Assembly: GCF_900115955.1 (NCBI RefSeq)
Contig: NZ_FOYL01000010.1
Span: forward strand, 310,001 to 374,000
Direction of reading: 5' to 3'
Origin: Lentzea waywayandensis
GTDB taxonomy: Bacteria; Actinomycetota; Actinomycetes; Mycobacteriales; Pseudonocardiaceae
DNA length: 64,000 nucleotides
A model generated the notes under the pieces. The model worked only from the letters and a program-made list of their open reading frames with translations. It did no database searches and was not told the DNA's origin. Numbering within the stretch: position 1 is the first letter of the stretch; each line of letters opens with the position of its first letter. Shown here piece by piece: positions 1 through 8,240 of the stretch. Position numbers and translations under genes: made by a program.

Positions 1-24
1 TTCGCTCAAGATCTGCAAATTGAC

Positions 25-69
25 GCCTGCAAGTAGCTCCGCTTCACCCGAACGGAGCTACTCGCAGGC
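25..69. terminator. Hairpin at the left edge, probable terminator
   Basis: Bases 25-41 pair with 53-69 with one mismatch (31/63) around an 11-nt loop. No gene is visible in bases 1-160 apart from this hairpin. It most likely ends a transcript of a gene outside the window. It has no T-run, as is usual for actinomycete stem-loop terminators. Confidence 0.5.
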
Positions 70-160
70 ACCCTTTCTGCCGATGAGATGAAACATCGCG
101 CAATGGCGTCATCTGGCGAGGGGAAGTCCGTCCCTACCGATGAGTAAGGAGGGGTCGGAC

Positions 161-370
161 ATGCCCTACGTGTGGTGGCAAAGCGAATACGACCTGCAAT
201 GCCATGCTTTCTCCCTCGACCAGACCGACGGCTCGCGCAGCTTTTACGAGGCCGTCTGCGAACATTCGGTGCCCGACGAACGGGTGTCACGCGCCCAAGC
301 GGGCGCGCTCTGCACGACCTGCCTGATCAAGGTGGGAACCGAACTGCCCGACGTCCGCTGGCGGGTCTAG
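161..370 (+). CDS. Small conserved cysteine-containing protein (zinc-finger-like)
   Basis: A 69-aa soluble protein starting MPYVWWQSEYD. The ATG at 161 is preferred to the one at 140 because an AAGGAGG ribosome site at 145-151 lies 9 nt before it. It contains a C-E-H stretch near residue 34 and a CTTC pair near residue 53, spacing that could bind a metal. Similar short WW..S.YD proteins are common in actinomycetes, but no function is known to me. Its stop overlaps the end of the convergent acetyltransferase gene by 4 nt. Confidence 0.65.
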   Translation: MPYVWWQSEYDLQCHAFSLDQTDGSRSFYEAVCEHSVPDERVSRAQAGALCTTCLIKVGTELPDVRWRV

Positions 371-792
371 ACCCGCCTCATGCCGACACTCGCCGGTGCG
401 CTCTCGGTGAAGCCGTGCCGTTCGTAGAGACGACGGCCGGGCGGGTCGGCCAGGAGATTGACGTACGCGTTCGGCGCACAGGCGTCGATGTGGTCCAGCA
501 ACGCGGTGAGGATCGCATCGCCGACGCCTTTGCGTTGATGATCCGGCAGCACCGCCATGTCGATGACGTGGAAGTACCAGCCGCCGTCACTGAGCACACG
601 CCCCATGCCGACGCTTTCGCCTGATTCCACGTGAATGACACTGGCGCTGGCCCACGCGCCGTTGATGCCGTTTTCGGCTTCTTCGCGAGTTCGCGCGCTC
701 AGTCCGGATTCCTTGCGCAGGCGCAGGTAGTCGTCGACCGATGGCGGCTCCAGGACGAGCCGATATGCGGAGTCCACTGAATTCCCCCTCAC
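367..792 (-). CDS. GNAT-family N-acetyltransferase
   Basis: A 141-aa protein of the GCN5-related acetyltransferase fold, which moves an acetyl group from acetyl-CoA to an amine. The acetyl-CoA pyrophosphate loop QRKGVG is at residues 86-91, followed by a helix and, near the C-terminus, RLYERHGF, the usual beta5-alpha4 signature. The length is typical of a single-domain GNAT. The substrate cannot be inferred. Its start overlaps the stop of the upstream HEAT-like gene by 4 nt (789-792), so the two are probably translated together. Confidence 0.85.
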   Translation of the reverse strand: MRGNSVDSAYRLVLEPPSVDDYLRLRKESGLSARTREEAENGINGAWASASVIHVESGESVGMGRVLSDGGWYFHVIDMAVLPDHQRKGVGDAILTALLDHIDACAPNAYVNLLADPPGRRLYERHGFTESAPASVGMRRV

Positions 793-1121
793 GTGTGCGC
801 GTTGTTGGCACGGTGACGGTAAAGGACAGTTCGCGCTTCCTTGGTGTCGAGCATCTCGAGACCACGGACAGCCCAGTACGCGAGTGACTCGTCCTCGTGG
901 TCCAGGTGCTCGGCCAGGATCGGCAGGGCTCGCGGCGACCGGGCCTCACCGATCAGCGTGAGCAGCAGAACGCGCATGTTCTCGGCCTCTTCGCCCCTGA
1001 ACGCCTCGATCAACTCGTCGAGGAGCTCCACGGCATGCCGTTGCAGCAGGCAGAAGCCGTTCTCCCGGTCCTCGCCCTTGCGGCGCAGCAACCGCATTCC
1101 CTCGTCGAACCTCTTCGTCAT
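789..1121 (-). CDS. HEAT-repeat-like small protein
   Basis: A 110-aa all-helical protein. The segment around residues 50-95 (RVLLLTLIGEARSPRALPIL, then a second helix pair ending in AVRGLEML) matches the helix-turn-helix periodicity of HEAT/armadillo repeats, with a proline-bounded ARSPRALP turn. Such short HEAT proteins are usually protein-binding adaptors; the partner is unknown. It is the first gene of a two-gene unit with the acetyltransferase, sharing a 4-nt overlap. Confidence 0.65.
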   Translation of the reverse strand: MTKRFDEGMRLLRRKGEDRENGFCLLQRHAVELLDELIEAFRGEEAENMRVLLLTLIGEARSPRALPILAEHLDHEDESLAYWAVRGLEMLDTKEARTVLYRHRANNAHT

Positions 1122-1141
1122 CCCATCTCCCCCAGAACGGC

Positions 1142-1175
1142 GAAGGGGCGCCCCGCCGCAGCGGAACGCCCCTTC
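1142..1175 (-). terminator. Stem-loop terminator after the Bax-inhibitor-like gene
   Basis: GAAGGGGCG at 1142-1150 pairs perfectly with CGCCCCTTC at 1167-1175. On the minus strand it lies 16 nt beyond the stop of the gene ending at 1191 and before the HEAT-like gene. Confidence 0.65.
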
Positions 1176-1190
1176 AACTCACCCGAAACG

Positions 1191-1997
1191 TCAGTCCGAG
1201 TTGAAGTACGACAGCAGGCGCAGGATCTCGGTGTACAGCCACACCAGGGTCACGGTGAGGCCGAACGCGATCTGCCACGCGAACTTGGCCGGCACGCCGG
1301 CGCGGATCGCCTGGTCCGCGGCGTCGAAGTCGATCAGGAAGCTGAACGCCGCGAGGCCGATGCAGACGAGGCTGAAGATGATCGCGAGCGTGCCACCGTT
1401 GCGCAGGCCGAGGCCGCCGGCGGTGAAGAAGCTCATGATCAGGTTGAAGAGCATGAGGACGGCGACGCCGATGATGGCGCCGGTGATCCACTTGGTGAAC
1501 TTCGGCGTGACTCGGATCGCGCCCGTCTTGTAGACCACGAGCATGCCGAAGAACACGCCGAGCGTGCCGATGATGGCCTGGCCGATCATCACGACACCCT
1601 GACCCGGGTTGCCGGTCATGCGGTCGACCATGTTGCCGATGATCCCGCTGAACGCGCCGAGGAAGACACCTTCGACGGCGGCGTAGGCGATGACGAGCGG
1701 CGGGCTCGGCATGCGCTTGAACATGATGATCAGCGCGAGCACGAGGCCGACGATCGCGGCCGGGAACAGCAGGAACCACGCCTGCATGAGGTAGGTGACG
1801 ACCGCGGTGGCGGCCACCACGGCGAGCGTGATGCCCGTCTTGGTGACGACGTCGTCGATCGTCATCGGCCGCTCGCTGGTCAGCGGCGGCGGAGCCTGCT
1901 GGTAGCCAGCCTGGTCTGGCTGGCCGAAGCCTGCGTAGCCTCCGTACCCGCCGCCGGTCGGCAGGTTACGGAAAGCCGGGTTGCTGCTCGAGCGCAC
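1191..1997 (-). CDS. Bax inhibitor-1/YccA family membrane protein
   Basis: A 268-aa polytopic membrane protein. A Gly/Tyr-rich cytoplasmic N-terminus (residues about 1-40, with GGGYGGYAGFGQ) precedes six to seven hydrophobic segments. The segments are separated by short basic loops, and the C-terminus carries the acidic FLIDFDAADQAI element seen in TMBIM/YbhL proteins. In this family the acidic residues form a pH-sensing calcium leak channel; the role in actinomycetes is not established. The GTG start at 1997 is supported by AGGAGG 5 nt upstream. It is monocistronic, with a hairpin just after the stop. Confidence 0.88.
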   Translation of the reverse strand: MRSSSNPAFRNLPTGGGYGGYAGFGQPDQAGYQQAPPPLTSERPMTIDDVVTKTGITLAVVAATAVVTYLMQAWFLLFPAAIVGLVLALIIMFKRMPSPPLVIAYAAVEGVFLGAFSGIIGNMVDRMTGNPGQGVVMIGQAIIGTLGVFFGMLVVYKTGAIRVTPKFTKWITGAIIGVAVLMLFNLIMSFFTAGGLGLRNGGTLAIIFSLVCIGLAAFSFLIDFDAADQAIRAGVPAKFAWQIAFGLTVTLVWLYTEILRLLSYFNSD

Positions 1998-2317
1998 CTG
2001 GTCCTCCTGTGGCGTTGCTTTACGCCGTCACTGGGTTCAACGAGCACGCTCGGTGCCATGTTCCCCATCGGTAAAGGCGACTTTACCCCCGACGACGATC
2101 ACACGTGCGCAAATACTGCGCCAACTCCAGAGCGTTATGTGACTACGGCGTGTCGCGGCGTGTCCCGCACGAAGGGCGTAAGCCCCGTCACATTCCAATC
2201 ACGTTCACACCCAGAGTAGCGAGAGACTTCCCCCTCGTGGCGGCTTGTCCCCGGTGTGGGGGACCGACAAGCTCGCACGCGGGATAATCCGCAGGTCAGA
2301 GGGGATCAAGATCCAAA
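1998..2317. promoter_or_regulatory. Divergent intergenic region, no gene seen
   Basis: This 320-bp stretch separates the Bax-inhibitor-like gene (minus) from the surface-protein gene (plus) and must hold both promoters. A GATAAT hexamer at 2283-2288 sits 30 nt before the plus-strand ATG and could be a -10 element, but no good -35 partner was found. AGAGGGG at about 2298-2304 is the ribosome site for the gene at 2318. No open frame here looks coding. Confidence 0.4.
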
Positions 2318-3706
2318 ATGGGCTGGAAACGTCTGGCCGCCGTGGCGATGGTTTCGGGGCTCGCGCTCCTGACCGTTCCCGCGACGGCGTCAGCGATCGG
2401 CGTCAAGGGCATCGGCCACAACGCGTCAGGGCTCCAGCCCAACGCCACACCGGGCAGTGAGTGGCACGGGTCATACGTCTGGCAGGACAAGCAGGTGTGG
2501 TGCGTGCAGTACGCACTGCCCGCGCCGGACAGCAACGTCGGTTACAAGGAAGGCGACGCGCTGCGCACCAAGGCGGGCAAGGACCTCGCCCCGGACGTCG
2601 CGGCGAACATCTCCTACCTGCTGCTGCGCTACTCCACGACCAAGTCGCCGGAGGAGGCCGCCGCGCTCGCACACCTGTTGCACAGCTGGACTTCGGCGCC
2701 CGACGGCGCGGTGCGGTTCGACACGACTGACGCGAAGTACCTCGCCTACGACGCGTCGTTCTACGCCGCGCGGCTGCCGCAGTCCGTCATGGACACCGTC
2801 GCGCGCATCAAGGCCGACGCCGAGGCCAACCGCGGCCCGTGGACGCTCACCGCGACCGCGCCGAAGGAACCGCTGATCATCGACACGGAGTCCACCTGGA
2901 CGCTGTCGCTGATCAAGGCCAACGAGAAGGGCGTGACGAACGCCCCGATCGCGTTCACCCTGACCGACGCCAAGCTGGCCGACGGCAAGACGAGCGGCAC
3001 GGCCACCACGGGCGCCGACGGCCAGCCCGCCGCCGTGAAGGTCATCCCGACCGGGCCGAAGCCGTCGATCGCGGCCGTCGCGGACTCCCCCGCCGACCGG
3101 CCGGTCGTGCACTTCCCGATCCAGACGGACAACATGCAGCGCATGGTCACGACCGGCGGCGAGAAGAAGCTGAACGCCGCCGCGAACGGCCAGGCCAAGA
3201 CCGCGCCCGGCGCCGTGAAGATCACGAAGATCGACTCGGAGACCAAGAAGGCCATCGCGGGCGTCGCGCTGCGCGTCACGGCCAAGGACCAGACCACGGC
3301 CGCGAAGAAGCAGGACGACACGGACCTCGTCGGCACGGACGGCAAGCCGCTGGTGCTGCAGACCGGCCCCGACGGCACGGTCGAGGTGCCGGACCTGCGC
3401 ACCCCGCAGGAGATCTGTCTCGTCGAAGTGGCCGCCCCCAAGGGTTATGAGGAGTTCTTCGACCCGAAGGCGCCGCCGGCCTCGTGCGGCACGGTCGCGG
3501 CGGGTCAGACGCTCGCGCTCGAACTGGTGAACAAGCCGAACAAGCCGGTCGTGCCCAGCACGATTCCCGCCGGTGCGGACGGTCAGACGCCGGTCGCGAC
3601 CGCGTCGTTCGACACTCAGCTGAGTCCGGGCCTGATGCTGACGGCGGGTGGCCTGGTGCTGCTCGGCGCGGCGCTGGCAGGCTTCCTGGTGTGGCGCAGG
3701 CAGTGA
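2318..3706 (+). CDS. Cell-surface protein: thioester-like N-domain and SpaA-type prealbumin-like domain
   Basis: A 462-aa exported protein with a signal peptide (residues 1-26, ending ATASA). The N-terminal part (about 40-130) has VWCVQYALPAP followed by a helical segment AALAHLLHSWTSAP, resembling thioester-domain (TQXA-like) adhesins. An Ig-like stretch (about 170-270) follows. A SpaA/Cna-B type domain begins KITKIDSETKKAIAGVALRV (about 306-325). The C-terminus is a hydrophobic helix (about 432-457) ending WRRQ. No clear LPXTG motif is visible before the helix, which is odd given the sortase gene that follows with a 4-nt overlap. It is probably displayed on the wall or membrane. Confidence 0.75.
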   Translation: MGWKRLAAVAMVSGLALLTVPATASAIGVKGIGHNASGLQPNATPGSEWHGSYVWQDKQVWCVQYALPAPDSNVGYKEGDALRTKAGKDLAPDVAANISYLLLRYSTTKSPEEAAALAHLLHSWTSAPDGAVRFDTTDAKYLAYDASFYAARLPQSVMDTVARIKADAEANRGPWTLTATAPKEPLIIDTESTWTLSLIKANEKGVTNAPIAFTLTDAKLADGKTSGTATTGADGQPAAVKVIPTGPKPSIAAVADSPADRPVVHFPIQTDNMQRMVTTGGEKKLNAAANGQAKTAPGAVKITKIDSETKKAIAGVALRVTAKDQTTAAKKQDDTDLVGTDGKPLVLQTGPDGTVEVPDLRTPQEICLVEVAAPKGYEEFFDPKAPPASCGTVAAGQTLALELVNKPNKPVVPSTIPAGADGQTPVATASFDTQLSPGLMLTAGGLVLLGAALAGFLVWRRQ

Positions 3707-4401
3707 GTCCCAAGGCTTTTCTGACCGGCACGCTGGTGGCGGGCATCGCCGCTGCCAGCGTGCTGGTCACCACGTCCGAGACCGAGGTCCTCAAAGGACA
3801 CGCGGTCGCGGACGAGATCCCGGTGGTCGGGCCGGGGCCGGTGGCGGACAGCCTGAGCACCGGCCGCGGCCCCGACCTCACCGGGCTGCTCGGCGGGGCG
3901 AACACGGCCAACGCCAGGCCCGCCGACCCCACCCCGCAGCAGCAACAGCCCGCACCGCCCAAGGCCGGTCCGGGTTCGGTGCGGCTGCCCTCGGGCGGTT
4001 CGGCCACGCTGGTGCGCAAAGAGGTCAAGGACGGCGTGCTGCCGGTGCCCGACGGCATCGGCGAGGCGACCTGGTGGGGCACCGAGCTCGCGGGTGCCGA
4101 GGGGGCGACGGTGCTGGCGGGGCACGTCGACTGGAAGGGCGCGAAGGGCCCGTTCGCGGAGCTGTGGCAGGCGCAGAACGGCCGTGAGGTCGTGATCGCC
4201 GACAGCGCGGGCAAGGAGTTCAAGTTCCGCATCAGGCAGATCGAGACCGTCCGCAAGGAGGAGCTCCCGGCGCGTGCCGTCGAGTTCTTCGGGCCGCGTG
4301 GGCCGCACCGGTTGGTGCTGGTCACCTGCGGCGGCACGTGGGTCGGCGGTCAGCAGGGGTACGAGGCGAACCGAGTGGTCATCGCCGAACCCGTTCAGTA
4401 G
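3703..4401 (+). CDS. Class F-like sortase
   Basis: A 232-aa predicted membrane-anchored transpeptidase. An N-terminal hydrophobic segment (residues about 5-23) is followed by a Pro/Gln-rich linker and a sortase domain. The catalytic set is visible: His141 in VLAGHVD, Cys209 in LVTCGG and Arg224 in EANRVVIA. Sortases cleave a sorting signal and join surface proteins to peptidoglycan or to each other. The GTG at 3703 overlaps the upstream stop (GTGA). A GTG at 3691 is an alternative. Being coupled to the surface-protein gene, that protein is its likely substrate, although no canonical sorting motif is seen there. Confidence 0.85.
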   Translation: MSPKAFLTGTLVAGIAAASVLVTTSETEVLKGHAVADEIPVVGPGPVADSLSTGRGPDLTGLLGGANTANARPADPTPQQQQPAPPKAGPGSVRLPSGGSATLVRKEVKDGVLPVPDGIGEATWWGTELAGAEGATVLAGHVDWKGAKGPFAELWQAQNGREVVIADSAGKEFKFRIRQIETVRKEELPARAVEFFGPRGPHRLVLVTCGGTWVGGQQGYEANRVVIAEPVQ

Positions 4402-4453
4402 CCAATTGCCTCCACCGCGCAACCCGTTCGGGTGACCAGTCGTCTCCTAAGGT

Positions 4454-5623
4454 GTGAAGCGGTGGGGATGGTTGACCACGGGCGTGGCGCTGGGGCTGGT
4501 TCTGGCGATCGTGATGACCCTGGGGTCGCACAAGGAGCAGACAAGTCAGGCGGACTCCGGCCCGTTGCCGATGGCCCCCAGACTGCCCGCTCCCAAGGAC
4601 GCGGGACCGACGCCGACCGTGCCCGCGCCCAGTGCCGAACAGCTGCAGAAGCAGCCGTGGATGCACAAGCTCGCACCGGGCGAGAAGCCCCCGCAGTTCG
4701 TGCTCTTCTCCTTCGACGGCGCGGTGTCCAAGCAGCACTGGGACAAGGTCCTGCCGATCGCGAAGTCCAAGAACGCGCACGTGACGGGCCTGCTGTCCGG
4801 CGTCTACATGCTGGCGGACCCGGACAAGAACCAGTACCAGCCACCGGCGGGACTCAAGCGCGGCCTGTCCGACATCGACTTCGGCGGCACCCGGCAGGAC
4901 GTCAACTCCCGAATCGCCTACCTGAACCAGGTGATCGCCGACGGCCACGAGATCGGCACGCACTACAACGGGCACTTCTGCTCGAACGGCACGCAGCCGT
5001 CGGTCGACAAGTGGGACACTGCGGCCTGGAACGCGGAGCTCGCCCAGTTCAAACAGATCGTCGACAGGTCCCGTGCCGCGGGGCTGAACCTGCCCGCCGA
5101 CGCCGTCCGGGGTGGACGGACGCCGTGCCTGGAAGGCAACTGGGACCAGGCTTTCCCCGCGATGGCCGCGAACGGCCTCGTCTACGACACCAGCAAGGTC
5201 GCGCTCGGCGTGCAGTGGCCGACCGTCCAAAACGGACTGTACGAGTTCCCGATGCCCGAGGTGAAGGTTCCCGGGCTGGGCAAGCAGGTCGTCATGATGG
5301 ACTTCAACCTCTGGTACTCGCTCAACCAGGCGAAGGACGAACCCTCGCGGGCGGCCGACTTCTCCCAGATCGTCCTCGACACCTACAAGTCGGTGCACCA
5401 GGCCGCGCTGAACGGCAACCGCGCGCCGATAGTCGTCGGCAACCACTTCAACGAGTGGAACGGCAACGCGTTCTCGACCGCGATGGAACAGTTCATGGAG
5501 TACGTGTGCGACAAGCCGGACACGGTGTGCGCCACCTACACCGAGGTGATCCAGTGGATGCAGCTGCAGGATCCGGCGGTGCTCGACCAGCTCCGCCGGA
5601 TGCCCGCTGCTCGCAACTGGTGA
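4454..5623 (+). CDS. Exported polysaccharide-deacetylase-like (NodB fold) protein
   Basis: A 389-aa protein with an N-terminal membrane/signal segment (residues 5-24) and a Pro-rich linker to about residue 60. The domain starts VLFSFDGAV (compare the FTFDDG motif of carbohydrate esterase family 4) and has HEIGTHYNGHF near residue 165, matching the H-x-x-x-H metal motif. The second Asp of the FDD motif is replaced by Gly, so metal-dependent deacetylation may be altered or lost. GTG at 4454 is the assumed start; the ribosome site is weak. It lies 52 nt after the sortase gene and may act on the same cell-wall layer. Confidence 0.65.
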   Translation: MKRWGWLTTGVALGLVLAIVMTLGSHKEQTSQADSGPLPMAPRLPAPKDAGPTPTVPAPSAEQLQKQPWMHKLAPGEKPPQFVLFSFDGAVSKQHWDKVLPIAKSKNAHVTGLLSGVYMLADPDKNQYQPPAGLKRGLSDIDFGGTRQDVNSRIAYLNQVIADGHEIGTHYNGHFCSNGTQPSVDKWDTAAWNAELAQFKQIVDRSRAAGLNLPADAVRGGRTPCLEGNWDQAFPAMAANGLVYDTSKVALGVQWPTVQNGLYEFPMPEVKVPGLGKQVVMMDFNLWYSLNQAKDEPSRAADFSQIVLDTYKSVHQAALNGNRAPIVVGNHFNEWNGNAFSTAMEQFMEYVCDKPDTVCATYTEVIQWMQLQDPAVLDQLRRMPAARNW

Positions 5624-6658
5624 CTAGCCGTCGGTGGAGATGATCCGGTCGTCGTTCGCGCCCGGTGAGCCGTTCGCGTCCCGGTTGGACGTTCCGATCC
5701 ACAACGTGCCGTCCGGCGCCGTGGTCACCGCACGCACCCGGCCGTAGCCGGTGAACACCGCCTGCGGGGTGCCGAGCGTGGTGCCGTTCACCGGGATCTT
5801 CCACACGCGCTTGCCGGTGACCGCGCCGACGTACAGGGCGTTCTTGTAGAAGGCGATGCCGGTCGGACCGGCCTGGCTGGTGGACCACGTCTTGACCGGG
5901 TTGGTCATGCCCGCGGTGTTGCAGTTGCCCTCACAGGTGGGCCAGCCGTAGTTCTTGCCGGCCTCGATCCGGTTGATCTCGTCGGTCGTGTTGTTGCCGA
6001 ACTCCGTGGCGTACGCGGTGCTGCCGATCCAGGTGATGCCCTGGACGTTGCGGTGGCCGATCGAGTAGACGACGCTGCCGGCGCGAGGGTTGCCGGCAGC
6101 GGGCTTGCCCGTCGCGTCGAAGCGGAGAACCTTGCCGCCCAACGAGTTCCAGTTCTGCGCGTTGGCGGTGTTCTGGCCGTCGCCCGTGGTGGCCCACAGG
6201 AAGCCGTCCGGACCCCATTCGAGGCCGCCGCCGTTGTGGTAGCGGTTCTTGGGGATCCCGGTCACGATCGGCTGCGGCGTGCCGCCGAGCTGGAGCTTGG
6301 CGACGCGGTTGTCGCTCGCCGTCGAGTAGTAGATGAAGACCGAGTTGTCGGTCGCGAAGCTCTTCGACACGGCGAGGCCGAGCAGGCCGCCCTCACCGCC
6401 GGTCGTCTGGGCCTGTTCCACCGTGTCCAGGTCGGTCACGGTCGTGCCCTTGATCTTCTTGATCTTCTTGGTGTCCCGCTCGGTGAAGATGCCGCTGCCG
6501 TCCGGCAGGAACTCGATGTCCCACGGGATGTGCAGCTTCGTGGCGAGGGTCCGTTCCGCCAGAACCGACGGGCCGTCCTGTGCCGAGGCGGGCAGTGCGC
6601 AGAGGGATGCGGCCACGGCGGTGCAGGCCGCCACGGCTGCGATACGACGAGCACGCAT
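5624..6658 (-). CDS. Secreted PQQ-type glucose/sorbosone dehydrogenase 1
   Basis: A 344-aa protein with a Sec signal peptide (residues 1-26, ending PASA) and a six-bladed propeller of the soluble aldose dehydrogenase family, which oxidises sugars with PQQ and calcium. Visible motifs are PWDIEFLPDG (45-54), YHNGGGLEWGPDGFLW with the catalytic-base position His141, and GHRNVQG (201-207) for PQQ binding. C-E-G-N-C probably forms a disulphide. The ATG at 6658 has GAAGGAGA 6 nt upstream, so an upstream in-frame start at 6724 is rejected. It lies close to the pqq genes and a second dehydrogenase. Confidence 0.88.
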   Translation of the reverse strand: MRARRIAAVAACTAVAASLCALPASAQDGPSVLAERTLATKLHIPWDIEFLPDGSGIFTERDTKKIKKIKGTTVTDLDTVEQAQTTGGEGGLLGLAVSKSFATDNSVFIYYSTASDNRVAKLQLGGTPQPIVTGIPKNRYHNGGGLEWGPDGFLWATTGDGQNTANAQNWNSLGGKVLRFDATGKPAAGNPRAGSVVYSIGHRNVQGITWIGSTAYATEFGNNTTDEINRIEAGKNYGWPTCEGNCNTAGMTNPVKTWSTSQAGPTGIAFYKNALYVGAVTGKRVWKIPVNGTTLGTPQAVFTGYGRVRAVTTAPDGTLWIGTSNRDANGSPGANDDRIISTDG

Positions 6659-6767
6659 GTGCTCTCCTTCGGGTCCGCTCGTAAATTGTCTGCGGCGGCG
6701 GTGTTGCAGGGCGTATTTACGCAATCACACATCGCAGGCACCCGCAATAGTGATCGGATGTCCCGGG

Positions 6768-6804
6768 ACGCCCCTCGCCTCCGAGCGGGTGAAGCGAGGG
6801 GCGT
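6768..6804 (-). terminator. Perfect 11-bp stem after dehydrogenase 2
   Basis: Bases 6768-6778 (ACGCCCCTCGC) pair perfectly with 6794-6804. It lies 34 nt beyond the stop of the gene ending at 6838, so the two dehydrogenase genes are probably separate transcripts, or the hairpin reduces read-through into dehydrogenase 1. Confidence 0.7.
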
Positions 6805-6837
6805 TCTCCGCTACCTCTGGTAGCCGAGCTGTGTGGG

Positions 6838-7833
6838 TCAGTTGCCGTCGGCGAGGTGGATTCCGCCGGGCGTGATCACCCAGAGTGAGCCGTCGGGACC
6901 GGCGACCTCGTCCCGCGTGCGACCGAGGTTGGTGTAGATCTTGCCGCCCGCTCCGCTGGTGTTCAGCTTGAACGTGCCGCCCTTGAGCGAGGCCATGTAC
7001 AGCGAGCCCTTGTAGGTGGTGAGACCGGACGGAGTGGCCTGCGAGGTCGGCCACTGCTTCACCGGGTTGGTCATGCCGGACGTGCTGCAGGAACCCTCAC
7101 AGGTCGGCCAGCCGTAGTTCTTGCCGGCGTCGATCCGGTTGAGCTCGTCGACCTTGCTGGCGCCGATGTCGGAGACGTAGAGCTGCGTGCCGACCCAGGT
7201 CAGGCCCTGCACGTTGCGGTGGCCGTAGGAGTAGACGAGCGAGCCGAACGGGTTGCCCGGCGCGGCCTTGCCGTCCTTGGTCATGCGGAGGACCTTGCCG
7301 CCCAAGGAGTTCTTGTTCTGCGCGTTGTTCCCGTTCTGGCCGTCACCGGTACCGGCGTAGAGGAAGCCGTCGGGACCGAACTTGATGCGGCCGCCGTGGT
7401 GGTACTGCGAGCCGCGCGGAATTCCGGTGACGATCGGCTTCGGGGCGCCGCCGCCGATCTGCCAGGTGGCGATCCGGTTGTCGGATCCCGTTGTGTAGTA
7501 GAGGAAGAGCGTCTTGTCCGCCGCGTACGTCGGTGACACGGCGATGCCCAGCAGGCCCGCCTCCTTGGTCACCGAGACGCCGGGGATGTCGCCGACCTTG
7601 GTGACCTTGCCCTCCTTGGTGATGGTGGAGACGGTCTTGGCGTCCTTCTGCGTGAAGACGCCGGTGCCGTCCGGCAGGAAGTCGATGCTCCAGGCCTGGC
7701 TGAGGCCGCTCGCGATGGTCTTCACGGCCATCGCGCCGACGTCGTCCGGTGTTGCCGCGGACGCCAGTGGAGCACTGGAGAGTCCTACGGCGAGCGCGAG
7801 GACGCCGATGTGCGCACTTCGACGAGCACCCAT
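6838..7833 (-). CDS. Secreted PQQ-type glucose/sorbosone dehydrogenase 2
   Basis: A 331-aa paralogue of the neighbouring dehydrogenase with a signal peptide (residues 1-27). It keeps the family motifs: AWSIDFLPDG (47-56), YHHGGRIKFGPDGFLY with the catalytic-base position His146, GHRNVQGLTW, and a C-E-G-S-C pair. Like its paralogue it should use PQQ to oxidise an aldose outside the membrane. The electron acceptor is not encoded nearby. It is divergent from pqqA across 270 bp, so both may answer to the same regulator. The two paralogues look like an old duplication rather than a recent one. Confidence 0.9.
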   Translation of the reverse strand: MGARRSAHIGVLALAVGLSSAPLASAATPDDVGAMAVKTIASGLSQAWSIDFLPDGTGVFTQKDAKTVSTITKEGKVTKVGDIPGVSVTKEAGLLGIAVSPTYAADKTLFLYYTTGSDNRIATWQIGGGAPKPIVTGIPRGSQYHHGGRIKFGPDGFLYAGTGDGQNGNNAQNKNSLGGKVLRMTKDGKAAPGNPFGSLVYSYGHRNVQGLTWVGTQLYVSDIGASKVDELNRIDAGKNYGWPTCEGSCSTSGMTNPVKQWPTSQATPSGLTTYKGSLYMASLKGGTFKLNTSGAGGKIYTNLGRTRDEVAGPDGSLWVITPGGIHLADGN

Positions 7834-7986
7834 TGTGCTGACCCCTCAACTTTCGCGTCGTGCGGCGACGGCGAGCCCGAAATCGGAGTTTTCGGGCTGG
7901 GGGCCTCTCGATACAACCACGGTGTGTAGTCACGGGCGCATCCGCCAATCGGGTCACCCCTCCGATGACTTTAGGTAACTTTATGT

Positions 7987-8000
7987 ACGGTCTAGACCGT
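7987..8000. promoter_or_regulatory. Perfect 14-bp palindrome between dehydrogenase 2 and pqqA, operator candidate
   Basis: ACGGTCTAGACCGT is a perfect dyad lying about 154 nt upstream of dehydrogenase 2 and 104 nt upstream of pqqA. The shape is typical of TetR-family operators. No TetR gene is present in the window, so the binder would be encoded elsewhere, unless the PucR protein at 11253 uses it. Confidence 0.5.
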
Positions 8001-8048
8001 GACGGCCCGACCACATACCGTGTGGTCAGCCGCCGCGCCCCCAACGGA

Positions 8049-8056
8049 AAGCGCTT
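8049..8056. promoter_or_regulatory. AAGCGCTT dyad upstream of pqqA, possible LacI-type half-core
   Basis: The 8-bp palindrome AAGCGCTT, inside GAAAGCGCTTGC, resembles the centre of LacI/CcpA-like operators. It lies 48 nt upstream of the pqqA start and could link PQQ synthesis to sugar supply. It is short and may be chance. Confidence 0.25.
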
Positions 8057-8103
8057 GCACGCCCGCCACGGGCTGGCAGGCAGGACACCCGAGGAGTTGC
8101 GCC

Positions 8104-8226
8104 ATGAACGTTGCCGTCACCACCACCGAGACCAAGCTCCCCGAGGTCAGGCGCGAGTGGGTCAAGCCCGACTTCCGCGACTTCGAGACCCCGATGGAGG
8201 TCACCGCCTACGCGGCTCGCAGCTGA
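8104..8226 (+). CDS. pqqA: PQQ precursor peptide PqqA
   Basis: A 40-aa peptide preceded by GAGGAG. It carries the invariant E-x-x-x-Y of PqqA as Glu32-VTA-Tyr36; these two side chains are cross-linked by PqqE and then excised to become pyrroloquinoline quinone. The N-terminal 31 residues act as the leader bound by PqqD. The size is at the upper end for the family. It is the first gene of the pqqACDEB run; a strong hairpin separates it from pqqC, as expected when the substrate peptide is needed in excess. Confidence 0.95.
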   Translation: MNVAVTTTETKLPEVRREWVKPDFRDFETPMEVTAYAARS

Positions 8227-8240
8227 CGTCAGGCTTCGCG

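Noticed and set aside
2471-3112. A minus-strand frame within the surface-protein gene
   Set aside because: Antisense to a gene with a clear signal peptide and SpaA-like domain; the product is Arg/Gly/Val-rich noise.
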